Shown one piece after another: positions 1-8,014 of a DNA stretch of 12,204 nucleotides. The position numbers and the translations under genes are program-made. The notes beneath the pieces are model-generated. The model did no database searches. It worked only from the letters and a program-made list of their open reading frames with translations, and was not told the origin of the DNA. The stretch spans positions 1 through 12,204 of the forward strand of contig SLFV01000106.1 in assembly GCA_007124075.1 (NCBI GenBank), read 5' to 3'. Position 1 is the stretch's first letter, and each line of letters starts with the position of its first letter. Source of the DNA: Roseimaritima sp. Its GTDB lineage: Bacteria > Planctomycetota > Planctomycetia > Pirellulales > Pirellulaceae.

Positions 1-386
1 GGGGACCGGCTGCGAGGCGTCTGAAGGGCCCAAAGAAGGCACAGACCGCAGCACTTGTGGGATCTCCTTCCGTTCTATCTTAAACGGCGAAATCCTACTA
101 ATCGTTGCCTCCTAGGATAGTTTAACCACTGCGATCTGGTGAGGTTCCGAATCCGAATATGCCGCAATTTTTCAAGGGATGCTCACGACGGCAGAGGACT
201 TGCGGTACACTTACAGCGACCCGAAACTGAATGCTGACCTTCGGCAGCCTTCCATTTTCCGATGTTTCCGCGAGGTCTCCAATAGGGAGCGAGCCCTTTT
301 TCAGCAGACGGTTATCCAGCCGGGTCTGGAAATTCGGGCATGCCGTTAATTATCCTAAACTCATTCGATAGTGTAGATCGGATCCG
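1..386. other. Left-edge region without a convincing gene
   Basis: No reading frame here looks like a recognisable protein. Two short plus-strand frames enter from the left edge and stop within about 115 bases, so either could be the tail of a gene outside the window. On the minus strand an AAGGAG (64-69) lies 9 bases before a GTG (52-54) that opens a frame running off the left edge for 18 codons; this could be a gene start but is too short to judge. A four-base-pair AGGG/CCCT inverted repeat with a T5 run (284-301) is too weak to call a terminator. The part nearest 386 presumably contains the promoter and leader of the sugar dehydrogenase gene, but no convincing -35/-10 pair was found. Confidence 0.4.
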
Positions 387-1784
387 ATGAATGGTCGTTG
401 CTTTGGCTCTAACACGACTTTGACCTTCCGCTTCAAACCCCAGAACTCCCCGGACGTGATACCTGCCATGTTTGACTCCCTAGCATTGTCCCCTTCCAAG
501 GGCATTTCTTCGCCCGTTCCTTGCGTGCATTTGTCCCTGTTGAAAATCATTTTGACCCTCTTTATCTTGACGGCGGCGGGACGGAGCGCCCCGTGTGCAG
601 ACGCCGCGGAATCGGAATCGCCGACGATCAACTTGGCCGAACCGCCTGCGGGGCTGGACACCACGCCACTGCCGATAGAGGTTGTGGAGGCTTACCCGGA
701 ACTGCGGATCGAACGACCGATCGTACTGACGGGGGCTGGCGATCAGTCAGGGCGGCTATTCATTGCGAATCAATTTGGGCAGATCTTCTGGATTAAACAA
801 GATGACGAAATGGCCGAGGATGCCCAGCCATTTCTGGATATCCGTTCCCGGGTGCGCTATGCCGACAATCAGAACGAGGAAGGTCTGTTAGGTTTGGCGT
901 TCCATCCCAAGTTCTCCGCTAACGGGCAGTTGTTTGTCTATTACACGACGACCGATCGACCACACACCTCGGTTATTTCGCGATTCACGTTAACTGGGGA
1001 TGCCGACGGGCCGGTGGATCCGGACTCCGAAGAGGTCCTGATGACGATCCACCAACCGTTTTGGAATCACAATGGTGGCACGCTGGTGTTTGGACCCGAC
1101 GGCTATCTGTACATCGGCCTGGGGGATGGCGGAAAGGGTGATGATCCACTTTCCAGTGGCCAAGACCTGGCAAAGATTTTCGGTTCGATCCTGCGGATTG
1201 ATGTTGATCGTAAATCCCCGGGGCGGGCCTACGCAGTACCCGAAGACAACCCCTTTGTGGGCCAGAAACAAGTTTGGCCCGAAATCTACGCGTACGGTAT
1301 TCGAAATATTTGGCGGATGGCTTTTGATCCGGCGACGGGTCATTTATGGGCAGCTGATGTGGGCCAAAGCGACTGGGAGGAAATCAATATCATTCGCAAA
1401 GGGGGGAACTACGGATGGAGTTTACGTGAAGGTGCGAACAAATTCACTCGCGGTGGCAAAGGATCAGGTCCTCGCGAGGACCTGATTGATCCACTGGTGG
1501 AGTACCCCCATACCGATGATTGGGGCAAGTCGATCACTGGGGGTGCGGTCTATCGTGGCCAACGCGTGCCGATTTTAACGGGAATGTATTTATACGGTGA
1601 CTACGTCTCGGGACGTTTGTGGGCGCTGAAACTGGATGACGACACGATGCAGGTTGTGGCCAACCGCCCGATCAAGTGGCAACAGCTTCCGGTTTTCACC
1701 TTCGGTCAAACCGACGATGGCGAGGTGTTGATGAGCACCATGATGGGGGGCGGTCGCATTTACCGATTTCAGCAGAAAAACTGA
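387..1784 (+). CDS. Secreted PQQ-dependent sugar dehydrogenase (soluble GDH / YliI family)
   Basis: A soluble quinoprotein glucose/sorbosone dehydrogenase-like beta-propeller of 465 residues. Family members oxidise aldoses with PQQ and calcium in the periplasm. Visible landmarks are EEGLLGLAFHP, then WNHNGGTLVFGPDGYLYIGLGDGG-type sequence around residues 226-248, GSILRIDVD, IYAYGIRNIWRMAFDP, GGNYGW, and SITGGAVYRG near the C-terminus. H228 in the HNGG motif aligns with the catalytic histidine of Acinetobacter sGDH. A hydrophobic stretch at residues 51-62 followed by small residues to about 73 (APCADA) looks like a signal peptide. The start is uncertain: 387 has only a weak GGAT before it, and ATG 468 or TTG 531 would bring the signal peptide closer to the N-terminus. 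It is first in a same-strand run ahead of rimB. Substrate and true PQQ dependence are inferred from the family; some relatives in this fold have other roles. Confidence 0.88.
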   Translation: MNGRCFGSNTTLTFRFKPQNSPDVIPAMFDSLALSPSKGISSPVPCVHLSLLKIILTLFILTAAGRSAPCADAAESESPTINLAEPPAGLDTTPLPIEVVEAYPELRIERPIVLTGAGDQSGRLFIANQFGQIFWIKQDDEMAEDAQPFLDIRSRVRYADNQNEEGLLGLAFHPKFSANGQLFVYYTTTDRPHTSVISRFTLTGDADGPVDPDSEEVLMTIHQPFWNHNGGTLVFGPDGYLYIGLGDGGKGDDPLSSGQDLAKIFGSILRIDVDRKSPGRAYAVPEDNPFVGQKQVWPEIYAYGIRNIWRMAFDPATGHLWAADVGQSDWEEINIIRKGGNYGWSLREGANKFTRGGKGSGPREDLIDPLVEYPHTDDWGKSITGGAVYRGQRVPILTGMYLYGDYVSGRLWALKLDDDTMQVVANRPIKWQQLPVFTFGQTDDGEVLMSTMMGGGRIYRFQQKN

Positions 1785-1816
1785 TTCAAACGGATTGATA
1801 GCGAAAACGTACTAAC

Positions 1817-2296
1817 GTGGCAAAAAAAACGAAGTTGCGACTTGATCAACGACCGGTAATCGGTTGGCGAGAATGGGCGATGCTGGAGGGTTTCGACCTG
1901 CCACCGATCAAAGCAAAGGTCGATACAGGGGCGCGTTCCAGCGCGCTGCACGCGACCAAGGTAAAAACCTTCCAGCGAGACGGAGTGATTTGGGTGTCGT
2001 TTGTTGTGCATCCCAAACAACGCAGTGTCGCCGATAGTCGCACGCTCGTCGTACCGGTCCACGAATTCCGCAAAATTCGCAGCAGCAGCGGGCACGAAAC
2101 CGAGCGTCCCGTGATTTTGACTCCCGTCGTGATTGGGGCCTCCCGGTGGATGCTGGAGTTGACTCTCGCCAACCGCGACGCAATGGGGTTTCGGATGCTG
2201 CTGGGGCGTCAGGCGTTGAAAAAGCGGTTTCGCATTGATCCGGGTTGCTCGTACTTGCAAGGTCCGCCGCAATCCGTAAAACACAGCGATCCTTAA
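1817..2296 (+). CDS. rimB: RimB-like retropepsin-type protease (putative zinc protease family PF05618)
   Basis: A compact 159-residue protein of the family annotated as putative ATP-dependent zinc protease. Its clear signature is KVDTGARSSALHA at residues 34-46, where D36-T37-G38 matches the catalytic triad of retropepsin-like aspartic peptidases. A second conserved stretch, NRDxMGFRMLLGRQAL, lies near the C-terminus. There is no HExxH motif or ATP-binding loop, so the family name is misleading. In Pseudomonas the homologue RimB trims glutamate tails that RimK adds to ribosomal protein S6. The rimK-like gene starts 61 bases downstream on the same strand, which strongly supports that role here. 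No signal peptide, so probably cytosolic. Translation starts at GTG 1817, 32 bases after the dehydrogenase stop, with no good Shine-Dalgarno. Family assignment is secure; the S6-trimming role is inferred from homology and context. Confidence 0.85.
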   Translation: MAKKTKLRLDQRPVIGWREWAMLEGFDLPPIKAKVDTGARSSALHATKVKTFQRDGVIWVSFVVHPKQRSVADSRTLVVPVHEFRKIRSSSGHETERPVILTPVVIGASRWMLELTLANRDAMGFRMLLGRQALKKRFRIDPGCSYLQGPPQSVKHSDP

Positions 2297-2357
2297 TTTT
2301 CAACCAGCGACTAAGGCCTCAATGGGCCAACCGTATCGCTTGCCGTGTAGATGACAA

Positions 2358-3569
2358 ATGAAGTTAGCTATCCTGTCGCGCTCGTCCCGGTGTTACAGCA
2401 CACGTCGGCTACGTGAGGCCGCGTCGGCTCGCGGACACAAAGTCCGTGTGTTGGATACTCTGAAATTTTCGATCGATTTGCAGCAAGGCGAACCTGACCT
2501 TTTTTATGGCGGAAAGCGGCTGAGTGATTACGATGCGGTGTTGCCGCGAATCGGCGCGTCGATCACGTTTTTCGGGACTGCCGTCATCCGGCAGTTCGAA
2601 CAAATGGATGTGTTTGTTGCCAACGGTTCGATCGGCATCTCTAATAGTCGCGACAAATTGCGGTGCATGCAAATGTTGGCGCGGCATCAGATCGGCATTC
2701 CTGCGACAACGTTTGTCAAGCATCGGGCAGACGTCCTACCGGCGATCGAACGTGTGGGTGGGGCGCCGGTGATTATCAAGTTGTTGGAAGGGACGCAGGG
2801 CGTTGGTGTGATCCTGGCCGATTCGGTAAAGACAGCCGAATCGATCGTGGAAACGCTGCAAAGCACTCAGCAGAATGTGTTGTTGCAAAAATTTGTCGCT
2901 GAAAGCCGAGGCCGCGATATTCGTGCGTTTGTGGTTGGTGATCAAGTCGTTGCGGCGATGCGGCGGACAGCGCAAGGAACCGAATTTCGTAGTAACGTTC
3001 ACCGAGGAGGACTGACGGAACGGATCGAACTGAGTGACCAGTACCGCGAAACTGCGATCCGTTCAGCGCAAATCATGGGGTTGCGGGTGGCTGGCGTCGA
3101 TATGCTAGAGGGCGAAGAGGGCCCCAAATTAATGGAGGTCAATTCGTCTCCCGGGCTGGAGGGGATTGAGGCGGCCACCAAGTTGGATGTCGCGGGAGCG
3201 ATCATTGACTATATCGCCGCGCAGGTTGATTTCCCGGAATTGGATGTGCGCCAACGATTGACGGTCAGCCGTGGCTATGGCGTGGCGGAACTGCGTATTC
3301 CCGAGGGCTCGGAATACGTCGGTCGTTCGATTTTGGATAGCGGCTTGCGGGAGCGTGACATTAACGTGTTGACCCTCAATCGCGGCAGCACGGTGATTCC
3401 CAACCCGCGTTCCGCCAGGGAATTGCAGGCCGGGGATCGTTTGATTTGTTTTGGCAAGTTGGAGTCAATGCGCGATTTGATTCCTGTCCGAGCCAGGCGG
3501 GCCAGGCGACCGAAAATTAAAAAGCTTCCGCGCGGTGCCGGAAGGGAAGAACCCGGGAAGCGGAGCTAG
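2358..3569 (+). CDS. rimK: RimK-type ribosomal protein S6 glutamate ligase with C-terminal RCK_C domain
   Basis: An ATP-grasp ligase expected to add L-glutamate to the C-terminus of ribosomal protein S6. Residues 1 to about 290 track E. coli RimK (300 aa) closely: N-terminal MKLAILSR, DAVLPRIGASITFFG, the ATP-binding lysine K141 in IIKLLEGTQGVGV, metal-binding D248, E260 and N262, and EVNSSPGLEGIE, all at the E. coli numbering. The protein has 403 residues because of an added domain. Residues 303-377 (AELRIPEGSEYVGRSI, then NPRSARELQAGDRLICFG) match the RCK_C/TrkA_C fold, which binds small ligands in potassium transporters. A basic tail follows (residues 378-403, many R and K). The ATG at 2358 matches the E. 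coli start; no clear Shine-Dalgarno precedes it. It lies downstream of rimB and 76 bases before argH. Catalysis is well supported; target and ligand control are inferred. Confidence 0.93.
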   Translation: MKLAILSRSSRCYSTRRLREAASARGHKVRVLDTLKFSIDLQQGEPDLFYGGKRLSDYDAVLPRIGASITFFGTAVIRQFEQMDVFVANGSIGISNSRDKLRCMQMLARHQIGIPATTFVKHRADVLPAIERVGGAPVIIKLLEGTQGVGVILADSVKTAESIVETLQSTQQNVLLQKFVAESRGRDIRAFVVGDQVVAAMRRTAQGTEFRSNVHRGGLTERIELSDQYRETAIRSAQIMGLRVAGVDMLEGEEGPKLMEVNSSPGLEGIEAATKLDVAGAIIDYIAAQVDFPELDVRQRLTVSRGYGVAELRIPEGSEYVGRSILDSGLRERDINVLTLNRGSTVIPNPRSARELQAGDRLICFGKLESMRDLIPVRARRARRPKIKKLPRGAGREEPGKRS

Positions 3570-3645
3570 TTGCTGGCGGCCTGGCCATCACGGGAATGGC
3601 TGCCTGCGGCGTTGACATTTGAATTTAAAGCAAAGGGTTGTAGTC

Positions 3646-5046
3646 TTGGAAAGTCCATCACGGGGCGGGGTTTTTGACGAGGGAACGGACGCACGCGTGC
3701 TCCGTTTTTCGGAAAGCGTTCGGTTCGACTTGCGGTTGTTCCGGCACGACATTCGTGGCTCGCAGGCCCATGCCAAAATGTTGGCCCGGCAAGGACTGCT
3801 GACAACCCAGGAGTGTCAAGCGATCTGCGAAACGCTGGACGAAATTGGGGGTGAACTGGCCGCCGGAAGCTTGCCGCTCAAAATCGAACTGGAAGACATT
3901 CACATGCATGTCGAACAGGCGTTGATTGACCGCCTGGGCGACACCGGACGTAAACTCCATACCGCTCGCAGTCGTAACGATCAGGTTTCGACCGACACAC
4001 GCATGTGGATTCGTGACGCCTTGGATCGCACTGCGGAATTGCTGCTGGAGTTGCAACGTGCGTTTTTGGGACGCTGCGAAGCCGATCGGGACGTGATCGT
4101 TCCGGCGTACACGCATCTGCAGCGAGCACAACCCGTTTTAGCGCCGCATTACTGGTTGGCTTACATCGAAAAGTTTCAACGTGATCGCCAGCGGATTGCT
4201 GATTGCCGCAAACGCGTTAATCAATGCAGCCTAGGGGTGGCGGCGGTCGCGGGGACCACGTTGCCGATTGACCGCCAGCAGACCGCTAACGCGCTCGGGT
4301 TTACGGGTATCACCCGAAATAGTCTGGACACCAGCAGCGACCGCGATTTTGTGCTAGAAAGCGCGTTTGTGTTAAGCGTTGTCGCGACCCACTTGAGCGG
4401 TTGGGCGGAAGAGTGGATCTTGTGGAGTAGCGCGGAGTTTGGTTTCATCCAATGCCCGCAGGCGTTTTGCACCGGCAGCAGCATTATGCCGCAGAAGGTC
4501 AATCCCGATGTTCTGGAACTGACGCGGGGTAAATCCGCGCGGGTGATCGGCAACTTGCAGACACTGCTTGTCTTGGTCAAAGGCCTGCCTATGGCCTATA
4601 ACCGCGATCTTCAGGAGGACAAGGAGCCGATTTTTGACTCCTTTGATACCGTGCATGCCTGTTTGGAATTGGCCGCACCGCTGGTCGCCGGGGCTCGATT
4701 ACAGCGCGAGCGAATCGAAGCGTCGATCGAACAGGGCTACCTAGATGCGACGACGTTGATGGAGCAGATGATTCGGCAAGGCATGCCGCAACGTCGCGCA
4801 CACCACTTGGTTGGGGCGATTGTGGGCGAAGCCATGAAGCGACGAGTGACCTTGGCGGAACTGCCGCTAGAAGCAATGCAGCACCATGCGCCCGAACTGG
4901 ATGCGTCGATCAAAGAATGTTTGGGAACAAGGCAAGCAATCAAGGCATTTCGCAGCGAAGGATCTACCGGCCCGCAACAGGTGGATCAGCAGATCGCTTT
5001 CTGGGCGAAAGAACTGCAGAGTGACGAAGCAACGCGGGCTCAGTAG
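3646..5046 (+). CDS. argH: Argininosuccinate lyase
   Basis: Catalyses the last step of arginine synthesis, splitting argininosuccinate into arginine and fumarate; a cytosolic homotetramer in known members. It has 466 residues, close to the usual 460. In this numbering the fumarase/ASL superfamily signature GSSIMPQKVNP starts at residue 277 with the catalytic serine at 278/279, and the THLQRAQP motif gives catalytic H157. HTARSRNDQVSTD and the N-terminal DIRGSQAHAKML are also typical. I chose TTG 3646 because AAAGGG (3632-3637) sits 8 bases upstream and the protein then begins just before the conserved SRGGVF; TTG 3619 would add nine residues without a visible ribosome site. It is last in the plus-strand run after rimK, and the opposing kinase gene ends 9 bases after its stop. 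There is no sign of damage. Confidence 0.96.
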   Translation: MESPSRGGVFDEGTDARVLRFSESVRFDLRLFRHDIRGSQAHAKMLARQGLLTTQECQAICETLDEIGGELAAGSLPLKIELEDIHMHVEQALIDRLGDTGRKLHTARSRNDQVSTDTRMWIRDALDRTAELLLELQRAFLGRCEADRDVIVPAYTHLQRAQPVLAPHYWLAYIEKFQRDRQRIADCRKRVNQCSLGVAAVAGTTLPIDRQQTANALGFTGITRNSLDTSSDRDFVLESAFVLSVVATHLSGWAEEWILWSSAEFGFIQCPQAFCTGSSIMPQKVNPDVLELTRGKSARVIGNLQTLLVLVKGLPMAYNRDLQEDKEPIFDSFDTVHACLELAAPLVAGARLQRERIEASIEQGYLDATTLMEQMIRQGMPQRRAHHLVGAIVGEAMKRRVTLAELPLEAMQHHAPELDASIKECLGTRQAIKAFRSEGSTGPQQVDQQIAFWAKELQSDEATRAQ

Positions 5047-5055
5047 CTGACCGGT

Positions 5056-5928
5056 TTATCGAACCCGCAAATTGGTGGTTGTGCGGATCTGCTTAAACGC
5101 ATTGTGCAGCGCCACGCCATCGCGAAAGCGGCGTGTTGGCTGCGGATCGATGCACTTGCGGATCAACTCCACGAAGGGTGCGGTCAAACCCTTACGCAAT
5201 TTCGTGTAACCCGGCAGCGGTGGAGTGAAGGGATACTCCGGCAACGAGCCAGAAAACATTCGGTACAGTACTAACCCAAGGGAAAAAACGTCGCTCCGGT
5301 ACGTCGCCTTGCCCATCGCTTGCTCCGGAGCCACATAGCCCAGGGTCCCCGATCCCGACTGCGAATGCAGGGAATCGCCAAAGCGGGCGATCCCAAAATC
5401 GGTCAAGCAGAGATGGTTATGTGCAAACAAGATAAAGTTTTCGGGCTTGATATCGCGGTGTAAGACATGATGTTCGTGCGCATAAGCGACCGCTTCGATC
5501 ATCTGCGTGGTAAAGTCAATCGCCTGTGGGCGTGAAATGCGTTTGGTTAATCGGTCTGCTAGGGTCTCTTCACCTAGCGGAAACACCATCACCAATTTAC
5601 CATCAATCACTCGCGCGTCTTTCAGCCGCAAGATGTTTGGGTGTTCCAACCTGGCCATGATGCGAATTTCGCGAGTCAAATCGGCCTGCGAAGCAACGTT
5701 GCCCGTGAAAGTGTCGCTGGGAATTTTCAACGCCACGCGACGATGTTCTAATTCGTCCATGGCCGAGTAAACCGTCGCAAACCCCCCCGACCCCAGTCGT
5801 TTAAGGAGACGGTACTTATCCAGACGCGTGCCGGCACGGAGATTCTTCTGCGCGTGCGAATCGGAATGGTTTGCGTAAAGCCTTAGTGCTGCCGCCATCT
5901 GGTCTACATCATTGGAAGATCGACTCAT
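5056..5928 (-). CDS. Cytosolic Hanks-type serine/threonine protein kinase
   Basis: A single-domain eukaryotic-like protein kinase of 290 residues. Motifs in order: glycine loop GSGGFATVY (residues 46-54), VALK lysine K68, alpha-C glutamate probably E87, catalytic loop HRDIKPEN (157-164), DFG (177-179), and activation-segment end GTLGYVAPEQ (194-203). All catalytic residues are present, so it should be active. There is no transmembrane helix or sensor domain, unlike many planctomycete kinases; about 35 residues precede the kinase fold. ATG 5928 is preferred to an upstream in-frame TTG at 5988. It lies 67 to 127 bases downstream of purF on the same strand, depending on start, so the two may be cotranscribed. 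Its stop is 9 bases from the argH stop on the other strand. The substrate is unknown. Confidence 0.92.
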   Translation of the reverse strand: MSRSSNDVDQMAAALRLYANHSDSHAQKNLRAGTRLDKYRLLKRLGSGGFATVYSAMDELEHRRVALKIPSDTFTGNVASQADLTREIRIMARLEHPNILRLKDARVIDGKLVMVFPLGEETLADRLTKRISRPQAIDFTTQMIEAVAYAHEHHVLHRDIKPENFILFAHNHLCLTDFGIARFGDSLHSQSGSGTLGYVAPEQAMGKATYRSDVFSLGLVLYRMFSGSLPEYPFTPPLPGYTKLRKGLTAPFVELIRKCIDPQPTRRFRDGVALHNAFKQIRTTTNLRVR

Positions 5929-6055
5929 GGAAATCCGTCTGTAACGGTTATCGGCATACGGCCGCGAAAGTTCTAGCGTTTCTAGCAATCATCATTTTTC
6001 GGGTCTGTTATTGGTACCTGTTTTGGCCAGGCGGCCGCTAGCGATGGGGGAGCTT

Positions 6056-7669
6056 TCAATCTCCCGTCGAAGCGGCGACCGCTTGTTCGTATGTGCGTTG
6101 TTCGTCATCCGATTCTGCTGGATCCGAGGGTTGCTGCAGCGCCAGTTGATACAGTTGTTGACCACACTCGGTTGGATAGTTGCCGGTAATGCATGCTTGA
6201 CACAAACGTGACGCTGGCAGATTGATTGCCCGGGCGATCGCTTGGACCGGCAGGTAACGCAGCGAGTCGGCTCCCAAGGCAGAGGCCATCCGTTGCTGGT
6301 TTTGTTCGGTCAACTGTCCGTTTTCAAAAAATTTTGGAGCGATCAACTGGTCAACGGTGCTCATGTCGATCCCGTAAAAGCATGGCGCAATGATCGGCGG
6401 GCAAGCCACGCGGACATGAATTTCCCGAGCCCCGCCCACTTCGCGGATCCGGTCCAACAAGGCATTCATCGTCGTGCTGCGAACGATGGAATCTTCGACT
6501 AAAATAACGCGTTTGCCCTCCAGGACCTCCCGCAGCGGGGTGTACTTCCGAGCCGCCTTGGCTTTTCTTGCCAAGCCATTCTCGATGAACGTTCGCCCTG
6601 CGTAGCGGTTTCGCATTAAACCTTCACGACTAGGCAAACGGAGACTATAGGCCATCGCGTCGGCGGCCGCTTTGCTGGTATCCGGAACCGGAACAACAAT
6701 GGTGTCGGACGGGTCCCACTGGAATCGCCGATCGCTCCGTTCCAACTCTGCAAGCTCTTCCCCTAAGCGTGTTCGGCTAAGGTAAACGCTGCGTTGATCC
6801 AGGGTGCTGGCAACATTGGCAAAATAAATCCATTCAAAAAAACAATGAGCCGTCCGCGTGCTGTCGGCAAACGGTTCGATCCTCGTGCCTTGTGGGTTCA
6901 CCAGAATCGCATGCCCAGGTTGCAAGGAATGGATTTGCTCGGGTTCGAATCCTAAATTCAACAAAGCCACACTTTCACTGGCCGCTGCGAATAAACTTCC
7001 GTCGTTGGCATAGCACATCGGCTTGATTCCCAGCGGATCCCGGGCTACCAACAATTCGCCTTTCGCCGTCAGCAATGCTAATGAATAGGCCCCATCAAAG
7101 TCCGCGGTCGCTTTGCCAATCAGTTCGATCCAGTCCAAACGACCTGACGATTCACTTAGCAACCGCCCGATCTCGTGCATGATGATTTCCGTATCGGTAT
7201 CCAGTTGCAGGTGATGCTCCCCATTATCGGTAAGCCGTTGATGCAGCATGCCGTAATTGGCCAGTTGACCATTGAAGCAAAAACTGAACCACTTTCGGCG
7301 ATGGATATGCAGCCTTTCAAAAGGCTGGGCGTAACTCCGATCGTCTTGCCCGCAGGTTGCGTAGCGAACGTGTCCGATTGCGGCCGAACCGGACAATTCC
7401 CCCATCAGTGACTCGTGCTTGGCACGATGATTCAAGCGAAAGACCTCGGTCACGCTGCCCACATCCTTGCGTGTTTTCAGGATCGCGCGACGATCGGCAT
7501 TGTAGGTCGTTATGCCCGCCGCCAATTGCCCCCGGTTTTGAATATCCAGCAACATGCGGGGCATCAACCGGGAAACCGCTGCAGCTCCGTGCTGCGTACA
7601 CATTCCGCTGTCAGGCGCGTCAAAATGGTAAATCGCGGCAACGCCGCACTCGTGAAACAGCTCGCTCAT
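6056..7669 (-). CDS. purF: Amidophosphoribosyltransferase, Bacillus-like Fe-S type, divergent
   Basis: First committed enzyme of purine synthesis: transfers ammonia from glutamine to PRPP, giving phosphoribosylamine. The 537-residue protein has an N-terminal class II glutaminase domain beginning ECGVAAIY after a seven-residue propeptide; C8 would become the N-terminal nucleophile. A phosphoribosyltransferase domain follows with the PRPP loop [13 protein letters not shown] (388-400). Four cysteines, C276 (CFFEWIYF), C430 (APCFYGID), C490 and C493 (CQAC), match the 4Fe-4S ligands of Bacillus PurF. Several usual motifs are altered: RGQ(E/D)xAGI is RGQLAAGI, NGNLxN is NGQLAN, and DDSIVRGTT is EDSIVRSTT. 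No Shine-Dalgarno is evident before ATG 7669. It is divergent from araB and upstream of the kinase. It could be the main PurF or a specialised paralogue; the divergence leaves this open. Confidence 0.9.
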   Translation of the reverse strand: MSELFHECGVAAIYHFDAPDSGMCTQHGAAAVSRLMPRMLLDIQNRGQLAAGITTYNADRRAILKTRKDVGSVTEVFRLNHRAKHESLMGELSGSAAIGHVRYATCGQDDRSYAQPFERLHIHRRKWFSFCFNGQLANYGMLHQRLTDNGEHHLQLDTDTEIIMHEIGRLLSESSGRLDWIELIGKATADFDGAYSLALLTAKGELLVARDPLGIKPMCYANDGSLFAAASESVALLNLGFEPEQIHSLQPGHAILVNPQGTRIEPFADSTRTAHCFFEWIYFANVASTLDQRSVYLSRTRLGEELAELERSDRRFQWDPSDTIVVPVPDTSKAAADAMAYSLRLPSREGLMRNRYAGRTFIENGLARKAKAARKYTPLREVLEGKRVILVEDSIVRSTTMNALLDRIREVGGAREIHVRVACPPIIAPCFYGIDMSTVDQLIAPKFFENGQLTEQNQQRMASALGADSLRYLPVQAIARAINLPASRLCQACITGNYPTECGQQLYQLALQQPSDPAESDDEQRTYEQAVAASTGD

Positions 7670-8014
7670 CGATCAATCAATCTGGAGAAATGCGGCAGAC
7701 GGGAGGGACGACTGCGAACGCAAAAAGAGAACGTTTTGGGGCTGCGAAAACCGCGGGGTCGCCGTGCCGGGATAGCTTCTGGAATGGTAACCGATTAGCA
7801 TCAGAATACCATAGCTACCCGTAAAACTTGTGGCTCAACCCAATTTTCGCTGCCAAAAAAATCGTCAATAACCATCGGGCCACGTCTTCTTTCGCCATCC
7901 GATCGGGAACCGTAGGCCGCGGCGGTGGCAGCCTGCCTGTTTAAACGGACTTTGCGGCGCGTTACGCTACCGAACTTTGACCTATGCCATCCTTTTGCGT
8001 TCACAGGAGCACCC
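7670..8014. other. Divergent intergenic region between purF and araB
   Basis: This stretch should hold the promoters of both divergent transcripts. On the plus strand a TTGACC (7977-7982) lies before araB but has no good -10 at normal spacing. On the minus strand a TATTCT element reads toward purF near 7800-7805 without a good -35, and a TTGACG (around 7865) also lacks a partner. Open frames that cover part of the region continue antisense into araB or in-frame ahead of the araB start and show no family resemblance. No riboswitch, operator palindrome or repeat was recognised. Confidence 0.4.
8005..8009 (+). promoter_or_regulatory. Shine-Dalgarno site that sets the araB start
   Basis: AGGAG lies five bases before ATG 8015. 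The frame is open 30 codons further upstream to an ATG at 7925, but this site and the position of the FGGY-kinase N-terminus (ALGLDFGTES) support 8015 as the start. Confidence 0.7.

Noticed and set aside
52..69. AAGGAG plus GTG on the minus strand opening a frame off the left edge
   Set aside because: Only 18 codons are visible and their sequence is not recognisable, so a gene call would be unsupported.
284..301. AGGG/CCCT inverted repeat followed by T5, like a plus-strand terminator
   Set aside because: The stem is only four base pairs, too weak for intrinsic termination.
350..664. 104-codon minus-strand frame antisense to the start of the sugar dehydrogenase
   Set aside because: No family resemblance and no ribosome site; it is the shadow of a convincing plus-strand gene, although its overlap with the uncertain dehydrogenase N-terminus was considered.
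1817..2296. Calling the product an ATP-dependent zinc metalloprotease
   Set aside because: No HExxH or ATP-binding motif; the DTG signature and the rimK neighbour fit a RimB retropepsin-like protease.
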